Shown here one piece after another: positions 14,750-23,614 of a stretch of 41,959 bases of DNA. The DNA is from Thermaurantiacus tibetensis (GTDB taxonomy: Bacteria > Pseudomonadota > Alphaproteobacteria > Sphingomonadales > Sphingomonadaceae), in assembly GCF_015354055.1 (NCBI RefSeq), contig NZ_JACHTM010000006.1, positions 1 through 41,959 of the forward strand, given 5' to 3'. A program made the translations under genes and the position numbers. The stretch's first letter is position 1, and every line of letters begins with the position of its first letter. Under the pieces are notes generated by a model that worked only from the letters and a program-made list of their open reading frames with translations, searched no databases and was not told where the DNA came from.

Positions 14750-16995
14750 GCCTCGAGGCCTTCCATTGCGGCAACCGGCAGGCGGCGGATCCACGGCCCG
14801 CCGGCGGCAGCGATCGCTGCCACCAGCGCGGCTGCAATCGGCACCACCCCCGGCTCGCCGGCGCCGCCGGGCAGGGCGCCCGGCGCGCGCGGCCACCTCA
14901 CGATCTGCGCTTCCACGCGCGGCGCTTCCCGCACCGTCAGCACCCGGTAGTCGTGGAAGTTGGAGCATGCGGCGGCACCACCCTCGAACAGCACCTCCCC
15001 CCACAATGCCGCTTCCAGCCCGAACAGGCTTGCGCCCGCCAGCTGAGCCTCGACCATCGCTGGGTTGATTGTCTCGCCGCAGGCGATCGCGGCCCAGACC
15101 TTCGGGACCGCGATCCGCCCGCCCTCGCGCCGGACTTCCACCACCTGCGCCACCCACGAGCCGTAGCTTTCGGCAACCGCGAGGCCGAGGCCGGTTCCGG
15201 CAGGGCGCCGGCGCCCCCAGCGTGCCGCGCGGGCGACCGCATCGAGCACGGCGAGCGCCTCCGGGTGAGGAGCAAGAAGGCGACGCCGCAGCGCCAACGG
15301 GTCCGCCCCCAGCCGCGCCGCCGACTCGTTGATGAGGGTCTCGAGGAAGAAGCCGTTGTGGCTGTGGCCGACCGAGCGCCACACGCCCACGGGCACCGGT
15401 GTCGGAGTCGAGCTCCAGCCCACCCGCAGGCCCGGCACATCATAAGGCAGGTCGGGCAGCCCGGACACGGCGACCGGGTCGTGCCGCCCGCCCAGTCGCC
15501 CCGGGCGACCGAATTCGCTGATCGACGGCCCGGCCAGGTGGAAGTCGAGCGCGGCGATCGATCCGCCGGCAAGGGCCGCGCGCGCCTTGCAGGCGAAGGC
15601 TGGCCGATACCAGTCGTGCGCGAGGTCTGCCTCCCGGGAGTAGACGAGCTTCACCGGACGCCCAGCTCTCTGGGACAGCCTTGCCGCGATGACCGCATGA
15701 TCCGTGTACCAGCGCCGCCCGAAGCCGCCGCCGCCCCGTAGCGACCGGACTTCCACACGGGCCGGTGCCAAGCCGAGCTGCCGGGCGACCGCGTCCCGCG
15801 CCCGGGTCTGGCTCTGGAAGCAGCCCATGAGGAGGCAGCCGTCCGCCCGCGCGTCGGCCACCACCGACATAGGCTCCATCGGCGCGTGCGCTAGGAACGG
15901 CACTTCGAGGGTGAGCTCGACCCGGTCTGCCGCCGCTGCGAACAACGCGTCCGGATTCCCACGCTCCGCCACCGGGATCGGCGCTGCAGCAAGTCCCGCG
16001 CGAATGCGGGCGGTGAGGATCGCCGCGTCGACCGGATCGCCGGTGAATCGGGGTGCCGCCGCCTCGAGGCCCTGGCGGGCGGTCCACCAGTCTTCGGCAA
16101 GCACCGCGAGAGGGTCGCCCGGCGCCTCGGGAGCGAGGACCGCAACAACGCCTGGGCGGGCGAGCGCTGCCGTGTGGTCGAACCGTTCCAGCCGTCCGCC
16201 GGCAGCAGGCGGAAATGCCACGGCCGCAACCAGCATCCCGGGCAGCTCGGCATCGATTGCGTAGACGGTGCGCCCGAGCACGAGGTCGGCCGAATCGCGC
16301 TGCGGCACGCGCCGACCGACGACGTGGCGTTCGGCGATAGAGCGAAGCCTCGGCGTCTCCGACGGCGGGATCCGCTGCGCGTCTTCGGAAAGGAGGTGGA
16401 ACGGGATCCGTCCGCCAGGTCCCTCGACATGGCCGTCCGCTAGCCGGCAGCTTGCAGGGGACACCCCCCAGCGGTGGGCGGCTGCCGCCTCGAACTGCCC
16501 GCGCGCCGCAGCGGCCACCAGTCGGAGCTCGGCGAGATAGCCACGCACGCTGTAGGACTGGCCGACCGATTGGGTTCCCTTGCCCGGGTTGACAAAGATC
16601 TCGCCGGCGCCGGCGATCGAGACGGCGACCCGGTCAAGCGAAACGCCGAACTCGTCGGCCACGATCTGGGCAAGGGCGGTGGTGACGCCCTGGCCGATCT
16701 CGGCCGCCGGGCAAGTGAAGCCGAGCCTGCCGTCGGGCAAGACCGATAGGAAGGCGGAAACGAGCTGCGGGAGTGACCCCGGCAACTGGCCACGGCCGAG
16801 CGCCCCGTCCTGGCCGACGGCCACGCCCTCTGCGGTGGCCGGAAAGGCGCGCCCGACGATGACGGTGCCGGCAAACGCGCTGCCCAGCGCAAGAAGGGTG
16901 CGGCGATCGACGAAGCCTGACCGACGAACGTCGGCAGTCGCTGCCGGACCGGGCCCGTGTCGCCTCGCGGCGCTCGGCTTATGTGTAAACATCAT
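14746..16995 (-). CDS. molybdenum-cofactor hydroxylase large subunit, Tat-exported (IorB-like)
   Basis: Large subunit of a periplasmic molybdenum hydroxylase of the isoquinoline 1-oxidoreductase / aldehyde dehydrogenase class, 749 residues. A Tat-type leader lies at residues 27-50 (FVDRRTLLALGSAFAG). Cofactor-contact segments include EIGQGVTTALAQIVADEF, SLRGGGGFGRRWYTDH and ETINPAMVEAQLAG. The catalytic glutamate is probably Glu714 in GGAGEPGVVP. It hydroxylates an N-heterocycle or oxidizes an aldehyde using water. The tandem ATGATG start (16995/16992) lies in operator site B and has no Shine-Dalgarno sequence. It heads the operon SUMF1-like, amine oxidase, [2Fe-2S] subunit, methyltransferase. 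The cytochrome c at 38592 could be its electron acceptor, as in related enzymes. Confidence 0.92.
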   Translation of the reverse strand: MMFTHKPSAARRHGPGPAATADVRRSGFVDRRTLLALGSAFAGTVIVGRAFPATAEGVAVGQDGALGRGQLPGSLPQLVSAFLSVLPDGRLGFTCPAAEIGQGVTTALAQIVADEFGVSLDRVAVSIAGAGEIFVNPGKGTQSVGQSYSVRGYLAELRLVAAAARGQFEAAAAHRWGVSPASCRLADGHVEGPGGRIPFHLLSEDAQRIPPSETPRLRSIAERHVVGRRVPQRDSADLVLGRTVYAIDAELPGMLVAAVAFPPAAGGRLERFDHTAALARPGVVAVLAPEAPGDPLAVLAEDWWTARQGLEAAAPRFTGDPVDAAILTARIRAGLAAAPIPVAERGNPDALFAAAADRVELTLEVPFLAHAPMEPMSVVADARADGCLLMGCFQSQTRARDAVARQLGLAPARVEVRSLRGGGGFGRRWYTDHAVIAARLSQRAGRPVKLVYSREADLAHDWYRPAFACKARAALAGGSIAALDFHLAGPSISEFGRPGRLGGRHDPVAVSGLPDLPYDVPGLRVGWSSTPTPVPVGVWRSVGHSHNGFFLETLINESAARLGADPLALRRRLLAPHPEALAVLDAVARAARWGRRRPAGTGLGLAVAESYGSWVAQVVEVRREGGRIAVPKVWAAIACGETINPAMVEAQLAGASLFGLEAALWGEVLFEGGAAACSNFHDYRVLTVREAPRVEAQIVRWPRAPGALPGGAGEPGVVPIAAALVAAIAAAGGPWIRRLPVAAMEGLEA

Positions 16996-17008
16996 GTTGT
17001 CATGACGA
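16990..17008 (+). promoter_or_regulatory. shared 19-bp operator-like element, site B
   Basis: CATCATGTTGTCATGACGA, the most symmetrical copy (TCATG/CATGA arms around TTGT). It lies between the divergent molybdenum hydroxylase and MFS genes and contains the ATGATG start of the hydroxylase on the minus strand. Just upstream on the minus strand is a promoter-like TTGCCT / TATATC pair with a 15-base spacer. Confidence 0.6.
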
Positions 17009-17094
17009 TATACCTGTGCCATGGAAAAGGCAATGTCGAACGCGTCACCCCGGACCGTCCCGCAGGCCCGGCCGCCCGGTGCGGCAGGTGCCGA

Positions 17095-18327
17095 ATGAAG
17101 CTGCGACCCATTGGGCCGGACAGTCGCCGGGCTGGGGCGGCGCGCGCGACACTCTTCGTTCTTGTCTTCGTCGACCTTATCGGCTTCGGGATCCTGAGTC
17201 CGCTCATTCCCTTCTATGCGCTGCGTCTCGGCCTCGCCCCGGAAGTCGTGACGCTCATCGTCGCGGCCCACCCCTTCGCGCAGTTCCTCGCCATGCCGCT
17301 TCTTGGCTGGATGAGCGACCGGCTCGGGCGCCGCCGCATCCTGCTTTTCTCGATGGCGGGCCATGCGGCGGCCTACCTCCTCCTGGCAGTTGCGGACCGC
17401 TGGGAGATCCTGCTCTTCGCCCGCGTGTTAAGCGGGGCGACATCCGCCAACCTTGCCACCGCCTACGCCTATGTCACCGACACGACGGCAGCAGCCGAGC
17501 GGCCGCGCGAGCTCGGCCGGATCTCCGCTGCGTTCGGGCTCGGGTTCATGGCCGGGCCGCTGCTTGGCGGGCTGCTGGCCGGTGGGACGAGTGCCGCCGA
17601 TGCCGACTATGTCCGCCCAGCGATCATCGCTGCAGGCCTCTCGCTTGTCTCGTTTCTCGGCATCTTCCTGTTCCTCCCCGAAAGCCGGCCCGCGAAGGCC
17701 TCGGGGCGCTCCGTCTGCCCGGCCCCCAGGCTCTACCGTCGCCCCGAACTTGCCGGCCTCGTGTTCGTAGGTTTCCTCGTGATCCTGTTCGTCGCGGTGC
17801 GGGAGGCCATCCTCGCGATCTGGGCGCACGACCGGCACGCCCTTGGCCCGCCGGCGGTCGGCCTCCTGCTCGGCGCGAGCGGCGCAACCGTCGTTGCCGT
17901 CCAGTTCCTGCTCGCCGGGCCGCTCGCCCTGCGCTTCGGCTCGTTCCGGCTGGTCCAGGCGGCACTCCTGCTGTTCGCCCTCGGCTGGACTCTGCTCCTC
18001 CTTGCCCCCGGCCTGCCAATGATGCTTCTGGCCATGATCGTGAGCGGGTTCGGCATGGCCCTTTTCCAGACCAACATGCAGAATCTCCTCGCCGAAGTCG
18101 CGCATCCGGAGCAGCGTGGGCGCGTGATCGGCCTGTTCCAATCCGGCTCGGCGCTCGCCCGGTTCATCGGTCAGGGTGGCGCCGGCACGCTCTACGCCGG
18201 GCTCGGTCCGTCGGTGCCGTTCCTGTTTGGCGCCCTCGCCATGATCCCGGCGACGGCAGTGCTGGCTGTGTTGCGCTCGCGCCTCTATGGGCAGGCACCA
18301 GGCGCTTCGGGGCAGCCTGCGGAGTGA
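17095..18327 (+). CDS. MFS transporter, TetA/DHA1-like
   Basis: Twelve-helix major facilitator superfamily protein, 410 residues, probably a proton-driven exporter. Family features: first helix ATLFVLVFVDLIGFGILSPL, the loop 2-3 signature GWMSDRLGRRRILLFS, and motif C-like GFMAGPLLGGLLAG in helix 5. I chose the ATG at 17095 just before the first helix; an in-frame ATG at 17002 lies in the operator and would add a proline/arginine-rich stretch. It is divergent from the molybdenum hydroxylase and followed by the importer 2 genes after 52 bases, so a common transcript is likely. It may expel a product or a toxic intermediate of the system. Confidence 0.88.
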   Translation: MKLRPIGPDSRRAGAARATLFVLVFVDLIGFGILSPLIPFYALRLGLAPEVVTLIVAAHPFAQFLAMPLLGWMSDRLGRRRILLFSMAGHAAAYLLLAVADRWEILLFARVLSGATSANLATAYAYVTDTTAAAERPRELGRISAAFGLGFMAGPLLGGLLAGGTSAADADYVRPAIIAAGLSLVSFLGIFLFLPESRPAKASGRSVCPAPRLYRRPELAGLVFVGFLVILFVAVREAILAIWAHDRHALGPPAVGLLLGASGATVVAVQFLLAGPLALRFGSFRLVQAALLLFALGWTLLLLAPGLPMMLLAMIVSGFGMALFQTNMQNLLAEVAHPEQRGRVIGLFQSGSALARFIGQGGAGTLYAGLGPSVPFLFGALAMIPATAVLAVLRSRLYGQAPGASGQPAE

Positions 18328-18379
18328 CCGGGGCAGGACAGGCGATGCGGCAGGACAGGGCGGTACGACGACGATCGGC

Positions 18380-19312
18380 ATGAAGATGCTCCCCTTCATC
18401 CTAGGGCGTGCGGTCGTCGCCGCCTTGACCATCCTCGTGATCATAACCGCTTCGTTCCTTCTGACGAGGCTTGCACCGGGCGGGCCGTTTGATGCGGAGG
18501 TCGACCTCGACCCTCTGGTCAAGGCCAATCTGGAGCGGACCTACGGTCTCGACCAGCCCATCGCCGTCCAGTTCCGCCGCTACCTCGGCGCTCTGGCGCG
18601 CGGTGACCTCGGCCCTTCGACGACCTATCCCGACCGCAGCGTGTCCGAGCTGATTGCGGATGGCCTGCCCATCTCGCTACGCATCGGGCTTGCCGCGCTT
18701 GCAGTTGCAACTTCCGTGGGCCTCGCCATCGGGATCACCGCTGCCCGGGCACGCAACAGCGTCCTCGACGCAGGTCTCATGGGAGCGGCGTCGCTGGGCG
18801 TTGCCCTTCCCGCATTCGTCACCGCGCCCTTCCTCACGCTCGTCTTCGGGATCTACCTCGCCTGGCTGCCGGTCGCCGGTTGGGGAGACGGCAGCGTTCG
18901 GCACTGGGTGCTGCCAGTCGTGGCCCTGGCGCTGCCGCAGATCGCGGCCATCTCGCGCCTCACCCGCGGCGCCATGCTCGAGACGCTCTCGGCCGATTTC
19001 GTGCGCACCGCCCGGGCGAAGGGACTGCCCGAGCGGCGGGTGATCGCCGTCCACGTCCTTCCAGCAGCCGTCCTTCCGGTCGTCAGCTATCTCGGCCCGG
19101 CCGTGGCCGGAGTGATCACCGGATCGGTCATCATCGAGCAGATTTTCGCGCTTCCCGGCGTTGGCCGCTATTTCGTCCAGGGGGCCATCAACCGCGACTA
19201 CGGGCTCGTCCTCGGCGTCGTGATCCTCTACGCGAGCGCCCTCATTCTTCTCAATCTCCTGGTTGACTTTGCGTATGGCTGGCTCGACCCGCGGGCGAGG
19301 GCGAGGACATGA
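18380..19312 (+). CDS. Opp-type ABC transporter permease (importer 2, OppB-like)
   Basis: Inner-membrane subunit of a second peptide-class importer, 310 residues. N-terminal helix VAALTILVIITASFLLTRLAPGGPFD, the classical OppB start, then FRRYLGALARGDLGPS, five more membrane segments, EAA helix ADFVRTARAKGLPERRVI, and C-terminal FALPGVGRYFVQGAINRDYGLVLG, all family signatures. The start ATG (18380) lacks a strong ribosome binding site; an upstream in-frame ATG would overlap the MFS gene. It overlaps the next gene by ATGA. Confidence 0.92.
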   Translation: MKMLPFILGRAVVAALTILVIITASFLLTRLAPGGPFDAEVDLDPLVKANLERTYGLDQPIAVQFRRYLGALARGDLGPSTTYPDRSVSELIADGLPISLRIGLAALAVATSVGLAIGITAARARNSVLDAGLMGAASLGVALPAFVTAPFLTLVFGIYLAWLPVAGWGDGSVRHWVLPVVALALPQIAAISRLTRGAMLETLSADFVRTARAKGLPERRVIAVHVLPAAVLPVVSYLGPAVAGVITGSVIIEQIFALPGVGRYFVQGAINRDYGLVLGVVILYASALILLNLLVDFAYGWLDPRARART

Positions 19313-20190
19313 CGGCAAGGACCACGATGGCGGGCTCCGCTTCGCCCGGGCCCCTGGCCCGCGCTTTGGCACGCTTCCTCGCCAACCGGCAGGCGGTCGC
19401 CGGGCTCCTGTGTCTCCTCGTCATCGCCGTGCTCTCGATCCTCGTGCCCGTCGTGTGGCCTCACGGCATCGAGGAGGCCTCGCTCGATCGCATAGCCCAG
19501 CCGCCCTCGTTTGCCGACTTCCACTGGTTCGGGACCGACGCGAACGGCCGGGACCTCTTCGTACGGACCTTCTACGGCGGCCGGATCTCGCTTGCCGTCG
19601 GCCTCGTCGCCACGGTTATCGCACTCGTCATCGGCGTCCTGTGGGGTGCGACGGCCGGATATCTCGGCGGCGCGGTAGACTTGGTGATGATGCGGATCGT
19701 CGACGTCCTCTATGCGCTTCCCCTCCTCTTCCTCATCATCGTGCTGGTGACCGTGTTCGGCAACAACATCATCCTCATCTTCGCCGCGATCGGCGCCGTC
19801 GAGTGGCTCACGATGGCACGGATCGTGCGGGGCCAGACGATCGCGCTCAGGAACCGCGAATTCCTCGAGTCGGCACGCGCGATCGACCTACCGAACCAGC
19901 GCATCCTCGCCCGCTACATCATCCCCAACGCAGTTGGCCCGGTGATCGTCTACGCAACCCTGCTCGTTCCCATCAACATCATCATCGAAAGCGCGCTAAG
20001 CTTCCTCGGCCTCGGCGTGCAGGAGCCGCTCACCTCATGGGGCCTCCTCATCAACCAAGGCGCTGCGCAGATCGACAGCGCGCCCTGGCTCCTCGGCTTC
20101 CCGGCGATCTTGCTGGTGCTGACCATGCTCAGCTTCAACTTCGTCGGCGACGGGCTCCGCGATGCCCTCGACCCGGGCGCGAGGGGCTGA
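19309..20190 (+). CDS. Opp-type ABC transporter permease (importer 2, OppC-like)
   Basis: Second permease of importer 2, 293 residues. It contains the OppC/DppC motif WFGTDANGRDLFVRTFYGGR, the loop MMRIVDVLYALPLLFLIIVL, EAA helix EFLESARAIDLPNQRILARY and the C-terminal block ALSFLGLGVQEPLTSWG. It overlaps the preceding gene by 4 bases, and its stop shares one base with the start of the ATPase gene (TGATG). Confidence 0.93.
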   Translation: MTARTTMAGSASPGPLARALARFLANRQAVAGLLCLLVIAVLSILVPVVWPHGIEEASLDRIAQPPSFADFHWFGTDANGRDLFVRTFYGGRISLAVGLVATVIALVIGVLWGATAGYLGGAVDLVMMRIVDVLYALPLLFLIIVLVTVFGNNIILIFAAIGAVEWLTMARIVRGQTIALRNREFLESARAIDLPNQRILARYIIPNAVGPVIVYATLLVPINIIIESALSFLGLGVQEPLTSWGLLINQGAAQIDSAPWLLGFPAILLVLTMLSFNFVGDGLRDALDPGARG

Positions 20191-21155
20191 TGCTGCTCGT
20201 GGTCTCCGGTCTCCGCGTCTCCTATCCTGCGCCGGGAGGTCGGGTGACGGTGGTGAGGGGCGCCGACTTCGCGGTCGAGTCGGGTGAATGCCTCGCGATC
20301 GTGGGCGAGTCCGGCTCCGGCAAGAGCCAGGCACTGCTGGCCACGCTTGGGCTGGCCGGCCCCGGCGCGGAGGTCAGCGGCTCGGCCCTCTTCGAAGGCG
20401 AGGAACTGGTGGGCATGCCTTCCCGCCGCCTCCAGCAGCTCCGCGGCGACCGGATCGGGCTCGTCTTCCAGGACAGCATCACCGGCCTTACCCCGCACAT
20501 GACCGTCGGCGAACAGCTCGCCGAGGTGCTCGTCGTCCACCGCGGTGCCGGTCGGCAGGCGGCGCGCGCCGAGGCGCGCGAGATGCTTGAGGTGTTGCAG
20601 ATCCCGGAGCCGGACTACCGGCTCGGCCAGTATCCCCACGAGCTGTCCGGCGGCATGCGGCAGCGGATCATGATCGCGATGGCTCTCCTCTGCCGGCCGT
20701 CGCTGCTGGTGGCCGACGAGCCGACCACGGCGCTCGACACCACGGTCCAGGCGGCCATTCTCCGCAGCTTCGCCAAGCTCAAGCAGCACGCGGGCACGGC
20801 CCTCATCCTCGTCTCGCACGATCTCGGCGTGGTTGCCGGCCTCGCCGACCGCGTCGCCGTCATGTACGCCGGACGCATCGTCGAGATGGCGCCGGCGGAG
20901 CGGCTGTTCGCTGCACCGCGGCACCCTTACACGCAGGGTCTCCTCGCCTCGACGCCCCGGCTCGACCGCGCCCCGTCCGCACCCCTTCCGGCCATCGACG
21001 GCCAGCCCCCCGACCCGGCCAGTGTGCCGGAGGAGGCGTGCGCCTTCCGGCCGCGCTGCAAGGTCGCGCGCCCGGCCTGCGCAGCCGGTCGTCCGCCGCC
21101 GGTCGAGGTGGCCCCCGGCCACCGCGTAGCCTGCCTTGCAGCGGAGCCGGCATGA
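20190..21155 (+). CDS. Opp-type ABC transporter ATPase (importer 2, OppD-like)
   Basis: 321-residue ATPase. Walker A GESGSGKSQ, Q-loop GLVFQDSITGLTPHMT, signature LSGGMRQRIMIAMAL, Walker B LLVADEPTTALD, switch histidine VSHDLGVVAGL. The C-terminal extension has the oligopeptide-transporter cysteine pattern (CAFRPRCKVARPACA and a final ACLA). The start is the ATG at 20190 sharing an A with the preceding stop; the large frame continuing upstream is shadow sequence of OppC. Confidence 0.93.
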   Translation: MLLVVSGLRVSYPAPGGRVTVVRGADFAVESGECLAIVGESGSGKSQALLATLGLAGPGAEVSGSALFEGEELVGMPSRRLQQLRGDRIGLVFQDSITGLTPHMTVGEQLAEVLVVHRGAGRQAARAEAREMLEVLQIPEPDYRLGQYPHELSGGMRQRIMIAMALLCRPSLLVADEPTTALDTTVQAAILRSFAKLKQHAGTALILVSHDLGVVAGLADRVAVMYAGRIVEMAPAERLFAAPRHPYTQGLLASTPRLDRAPSAPLPAIDGQPPDPASVPEEACAFRPRCKVARPACAAGRPPPVEVAPGHRVACLAAEPA

Positions 21156-22195
21156 CCGCCCCTCTGCTCGAGCTGCAGGATGCCGCGGTGGTCTACACGG
21201 TCGGTCGGACTCCGTTCCGAAAGCGCCGGCTGCAGGCACTTGCCCCCACAAGCCTGCGGATCGCGCCCGGCGAGAGCATCGGCATCGTCGGGGAATCCGG
21301 TTGCGGCAAGTCGAGCCTCGCGCGGGTGGTGACGGCGCTGGTTGCGCCCACCGCCGGCCGCGTGCTCTGGCGCGGGAGAGACCTCGCAAGCCTCGACAGG
21401 GAGGGCCGCCGCGCGTTTCGCCGCTCGGTGCAGATCATCTTCCAGAACCCGTTGTCCAGCCTCAACCCACGGATGAGCGTGGGCGAACTTGTGGCCGAGC
21501 CGCTCGCGGTGCTCCGCCCAGACGTCCGCCCGGCCGACCGGCCGACGCGCGTGGCGGCCTGGCTCGACCGCGTGGGGCTGACGGCGGCCCTTGCCGGCCG
21601 CTACCCTGCGGAGCTCTCCGGCGGCCAGGCGCAGCGGGTGGCGATTGCCCGGGCCATGATCTGCGAGCCGGAGCTCCTCGTCTGTGACGAGGCCGTCTCG
21701 GCGCTCGACGTCTCGATCCGGGCGCAAGTGCTCAACCTCCTCGCAAGCCTGCGCGCCGAGCTCGGCGTCGCGCTCCTCTTCATCAGCCACGACCTGGCCG
21801 TCATCCGCTACGTCTCGACCCGGATCCGGGTCATGTACCTCGGGCGGCTGATGGAGGAGGCCCCTGCAGACCGGCTCTTCGCCTCGGCGCAGCACCCGTA
21901 CACCCGTGCCCTGCTCTCCGCAGTTCCCATCCCCGATCCCGTCGCCGAGCGCCAGCGCCAGCCGATCCTGCTCAACCCCGAGCTCCCGTCTCCCTTCGAC
22001 CCGCCCTCGGGCTGCGTGTTCCGCACCCGCTGTCCCATCGCGCGGCCCAACTGCATCCTTCAGGTCCCCAACGTTGCCCCTGCCCCTGACGGCGCCGCCG
22101 GTCACGTCGTCGCCTGCCACTATGCCGGGCAGCCGGTCCCCGCCGGAACACCCCTTGCTCAGCCTAGCCCGGAACCAGCCCGCCGCTCAGGTTGA
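21152..22195 (+). CDS. Opp-type ABC transporter ATPase (importer 2, OppF-like)
   Basis: 347-residue ATPase. Walker A GESGCGKSS, Q-loop IIFQNPLSSLNPRMS, signature LSGGQAQRVAIARAM, Walker B LLVCDEAVSALD, switch histidine ISHDLAV. The C-terminal cysteines (CVFRTRCPIARPNC, ACHY) match Opp/Dpp ATPases. It overlaps OppD by ATGA. No binding protein follows; the last 32 bases overlap the convergent SDR gene. The orphan lipoprotein at 28119-29753 is a plausible partner. Confidence 0.93.
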   Translation: MTAPLLELQDAAVVYTVGRTPFRKRRLQALAPTSLRIAPGESIGIVGESGCGKSSLARVVTALVAPTAGRVLWRGRDLASLDREGRRAFRRSVQIIFQNPLSSLNPRMSVGELVAEPLAVLRPDVRPADRPTRVAAWLDRVGLTAALAGRYPAELSGGQAQRVAIARAMICEPELLVCDEAVSALDVSIRAQVLNLLASLRAELGVALLFISHDLAVIRYVSTRIRVMYLGRLMEEAPADRLFASAQHPYTRALLSAVPIPDPVAERQRQPILLNPELPSPFDPPSGCVFRTRCPIARPNCILQVPNVAPAPDGAAGHVVACHYAGQPVPAGTPLAQPSPEPARRSG

Positions 22196-22904
22196 GGGTC
22201 GTGCCCGTCATCCCGCCCGCATGGTCCGAAAGGAGGAAGAGAACCGCCCCTGCCACTTCCTCAGGCGCGATCGGTCGCCCGCCGAACATCTGGCTGGCCA
22301 GACGCTGGCGCACCTCCGGCGCCAAGCGGTGAAGCATGGGAGTGTCGACCGGCCCGGGTGCCACGCCGTTCACCCTGACGCCGGCCTTGCGCCAGTCCTT
22401 GGCGGCATGGCGCACCAGGTTCACCACCCCCGCCTTGGCCGCCGCATAGGCTGGCCCCGAGAGGGGGCTGCCGCCATCGAGCGCGTTCGACGATGCCACC
22501 AGCACCACCCGGCCGCGCGCCTGCCGCAGCGGCGCGGCGCATGCCCGCAGCAGGAGGAAGGCCGAGGTAAGGTTGGCCACCAGCACCGATTCCCATTCGG
22601 CAAGCGACGTGGCCTCGATCCCGGCGCTACCAACCACTCCGGCAGCGTGGACGATATCATCGATCCGGCCGTGCGTGGCGAGCACCCGGGCGATGGCCGC
22701 CTGGACCTCCCCCTCGAGCGAGACGTCGCAGGCGAGAATCCCGTCTGCCGGCTCCCGGTCGAGCCCCACGACCGTTCCGCCGGCCGCAGCGTAGAGCCGG
22801 GTAACTGCCCGGCCGATGCCGCCCGCTGCTCCTGTCAGGAGAAGCACCCGCCCGCGGGCGTCTAGAAGCGGCGGTGGCGTCGTGTCCGCCGCTCCGTCGC
22901 TCAG
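22164..22904 (-). CDS. short-chain dehydrogenase/reductase
   Basis: NAD(P)-dependent oxidoreductase of the classical SDR family. The cofactor motif is TGAAGGIG, an NAG-like motif appears as HAAGVVG, and the catalytic elements are Ser in LVASSNALDG and Tyr-x-x-x-Lys in AYAAAKAGV; NGVAPGPVDTPM is the usual C-terminal motif. Start choice: the frame is open upstream of the GTG at 22847 with typical SDR lead sequence (PPLLDARGRVLLLTG). The only start-like codon in that stretch is a CTG at 22904, exactly overlapping the TGA of the preceding gene (CTGA), as GTGA and ATGA do elsewhere in this window. I therefore annotate a non-canonical CTG start (246 residues); GTG 22847 (227 residues) is the fallback. 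Confidence 0.85.
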   Translation of the reverse strand: MSDGAADTTPPPLLDARGRVLLLTGAAGGIGRAVTRLYAAAGGTVVGLDREPADGILACDVSLEGEVQAAIARVLATHGRIDDIVHAAGVVGSAGIEATSLAEWESVLVANLTSAFLLLRACAAPLRQARGRVVLVASSNALDGGSPLSGPAYAAAKAGVVNLVRHAAKDWRKAGVRVNGVAPGPVDTPMLHRLAPEVRQRLASQMFGGRPIAPEEVAGAVLFLLSDHAGGMTGTTLNLSGGLVPG

Positions 22905-23614
22905 GCCGCTTGCGGCAAGAGGATCGCCGCCTCCATCTCCGAGAGCATGTTGTAGCGCAGCGCAGCCGAGGTCTTGACGGCCTCGATTGCGAGATTCTGT
23001 TCGGCAGCCGTCGGACAGTAGCGGTCGCAGAGCTCGAGCCCAACGGCGGCATGCTCGACATCATTCTCGACATGCACGTGGAAGAACTCGAGGTCGTCCG
23101 GTGTGAAGCCCATCCGTTCCATCGCCGCGATGTAGGTGGGGTAGAGGGTGGGAAGCTGGCCCTCGAGCGCCACCATGATGCCGGCGCAGCTCTGCCCCAG
23201 CGGACGGATGCTTGAGAGCTCCCAGATCCACGCGCGCATGGCGCGGGTCGCCGGCAGGATCTGGCCGCGCTGCTCGGCCGCCTTCACTGCTGACGCCTCG
23301 AGCCCGCAGGCTTCGGCGAAGCGCAGCAGGAGGTTGGGGTGCGACTTTTCGGGCGCATGGGGCATCTCTTCGCCGACGAGGTTCTCCATCAGCAGGTGCC
23401 GGCCATCCTCGTCGGGCATCCGTGCGAAGAGCGCGGCGAACTGCTGCGGGATCGCCGAGATATAGTAGTAGTGCTGCGTCGCCCACTGGCCGAGCTGGGC
23501 GCGTGACAGCCTTCCCTCCGCCCAGGCTCGGCTGAACGGATGGCCGCCGGAGCCTCGCGGCTGGCGGGCGGCCTCGAGCGCCCGGAAGAACTCCTCCTTG
23601 GAAAGTCTCGTCAT
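22901..23614 (-). CDS. haem-oxygenase-like diiron oxidase/oxygenase (PqqC/TenA fold)
   Basis: 237-residue all-helical protein of the PqqC/TenA/HDO superfamily. The final core helix has His181-x3-Asp185-x2-His188 (HVENDVEH), and upstream acidic and histidine residues fit the other ligands of HDO-type diiron sites: Glu82/83 with His92 (GEEMPHAPEKSHP) and Glu151 (VALEGQLP). Members such as UndA, SznF and BesC use such sites for oxidative C-C or C-N chemistry; PqqC itself is cofactor-less. A metal-dependent oxygenase is therefore likely, with unknown substrate. ATG at 23614 has AAGGAG 6 bases upstream and overlaps the zinc-ribbon gene by 4 bases. Position between UbiD and SDR suggests consecutive steps of one pathway. 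Confidence 0.82.
   Translation of the reverse strand: MTRLSKEEFFRALEAARQPRGSGGHPFSRAWAEGRLSRAQLGQWATQHYYYISAIPQQFAALFARMPDEDGRHLLMENLVGEEMPHAPEKSHPNLLLRFAEACGLEASAVKAAEQRGQILPATRAMRAWIWELSSIRPLGQSCAGIMVALEGQLPTLYPTYIAAMERMGFTPDDLEFFHVHVENDVEHAAVGLELCDRYCPTAAEQNLAIEAVKTSAALRYNMLSEMEAAILLPQAA

Noticed and set aside
16957-17094. N-terminal extension of the MFS protein from ATG 16957 or 17002
   Set aside because: It would place an arginine/proline-rich stretch ahead of the first membrane helix and run through the operator; ATG 17095 fits the family.
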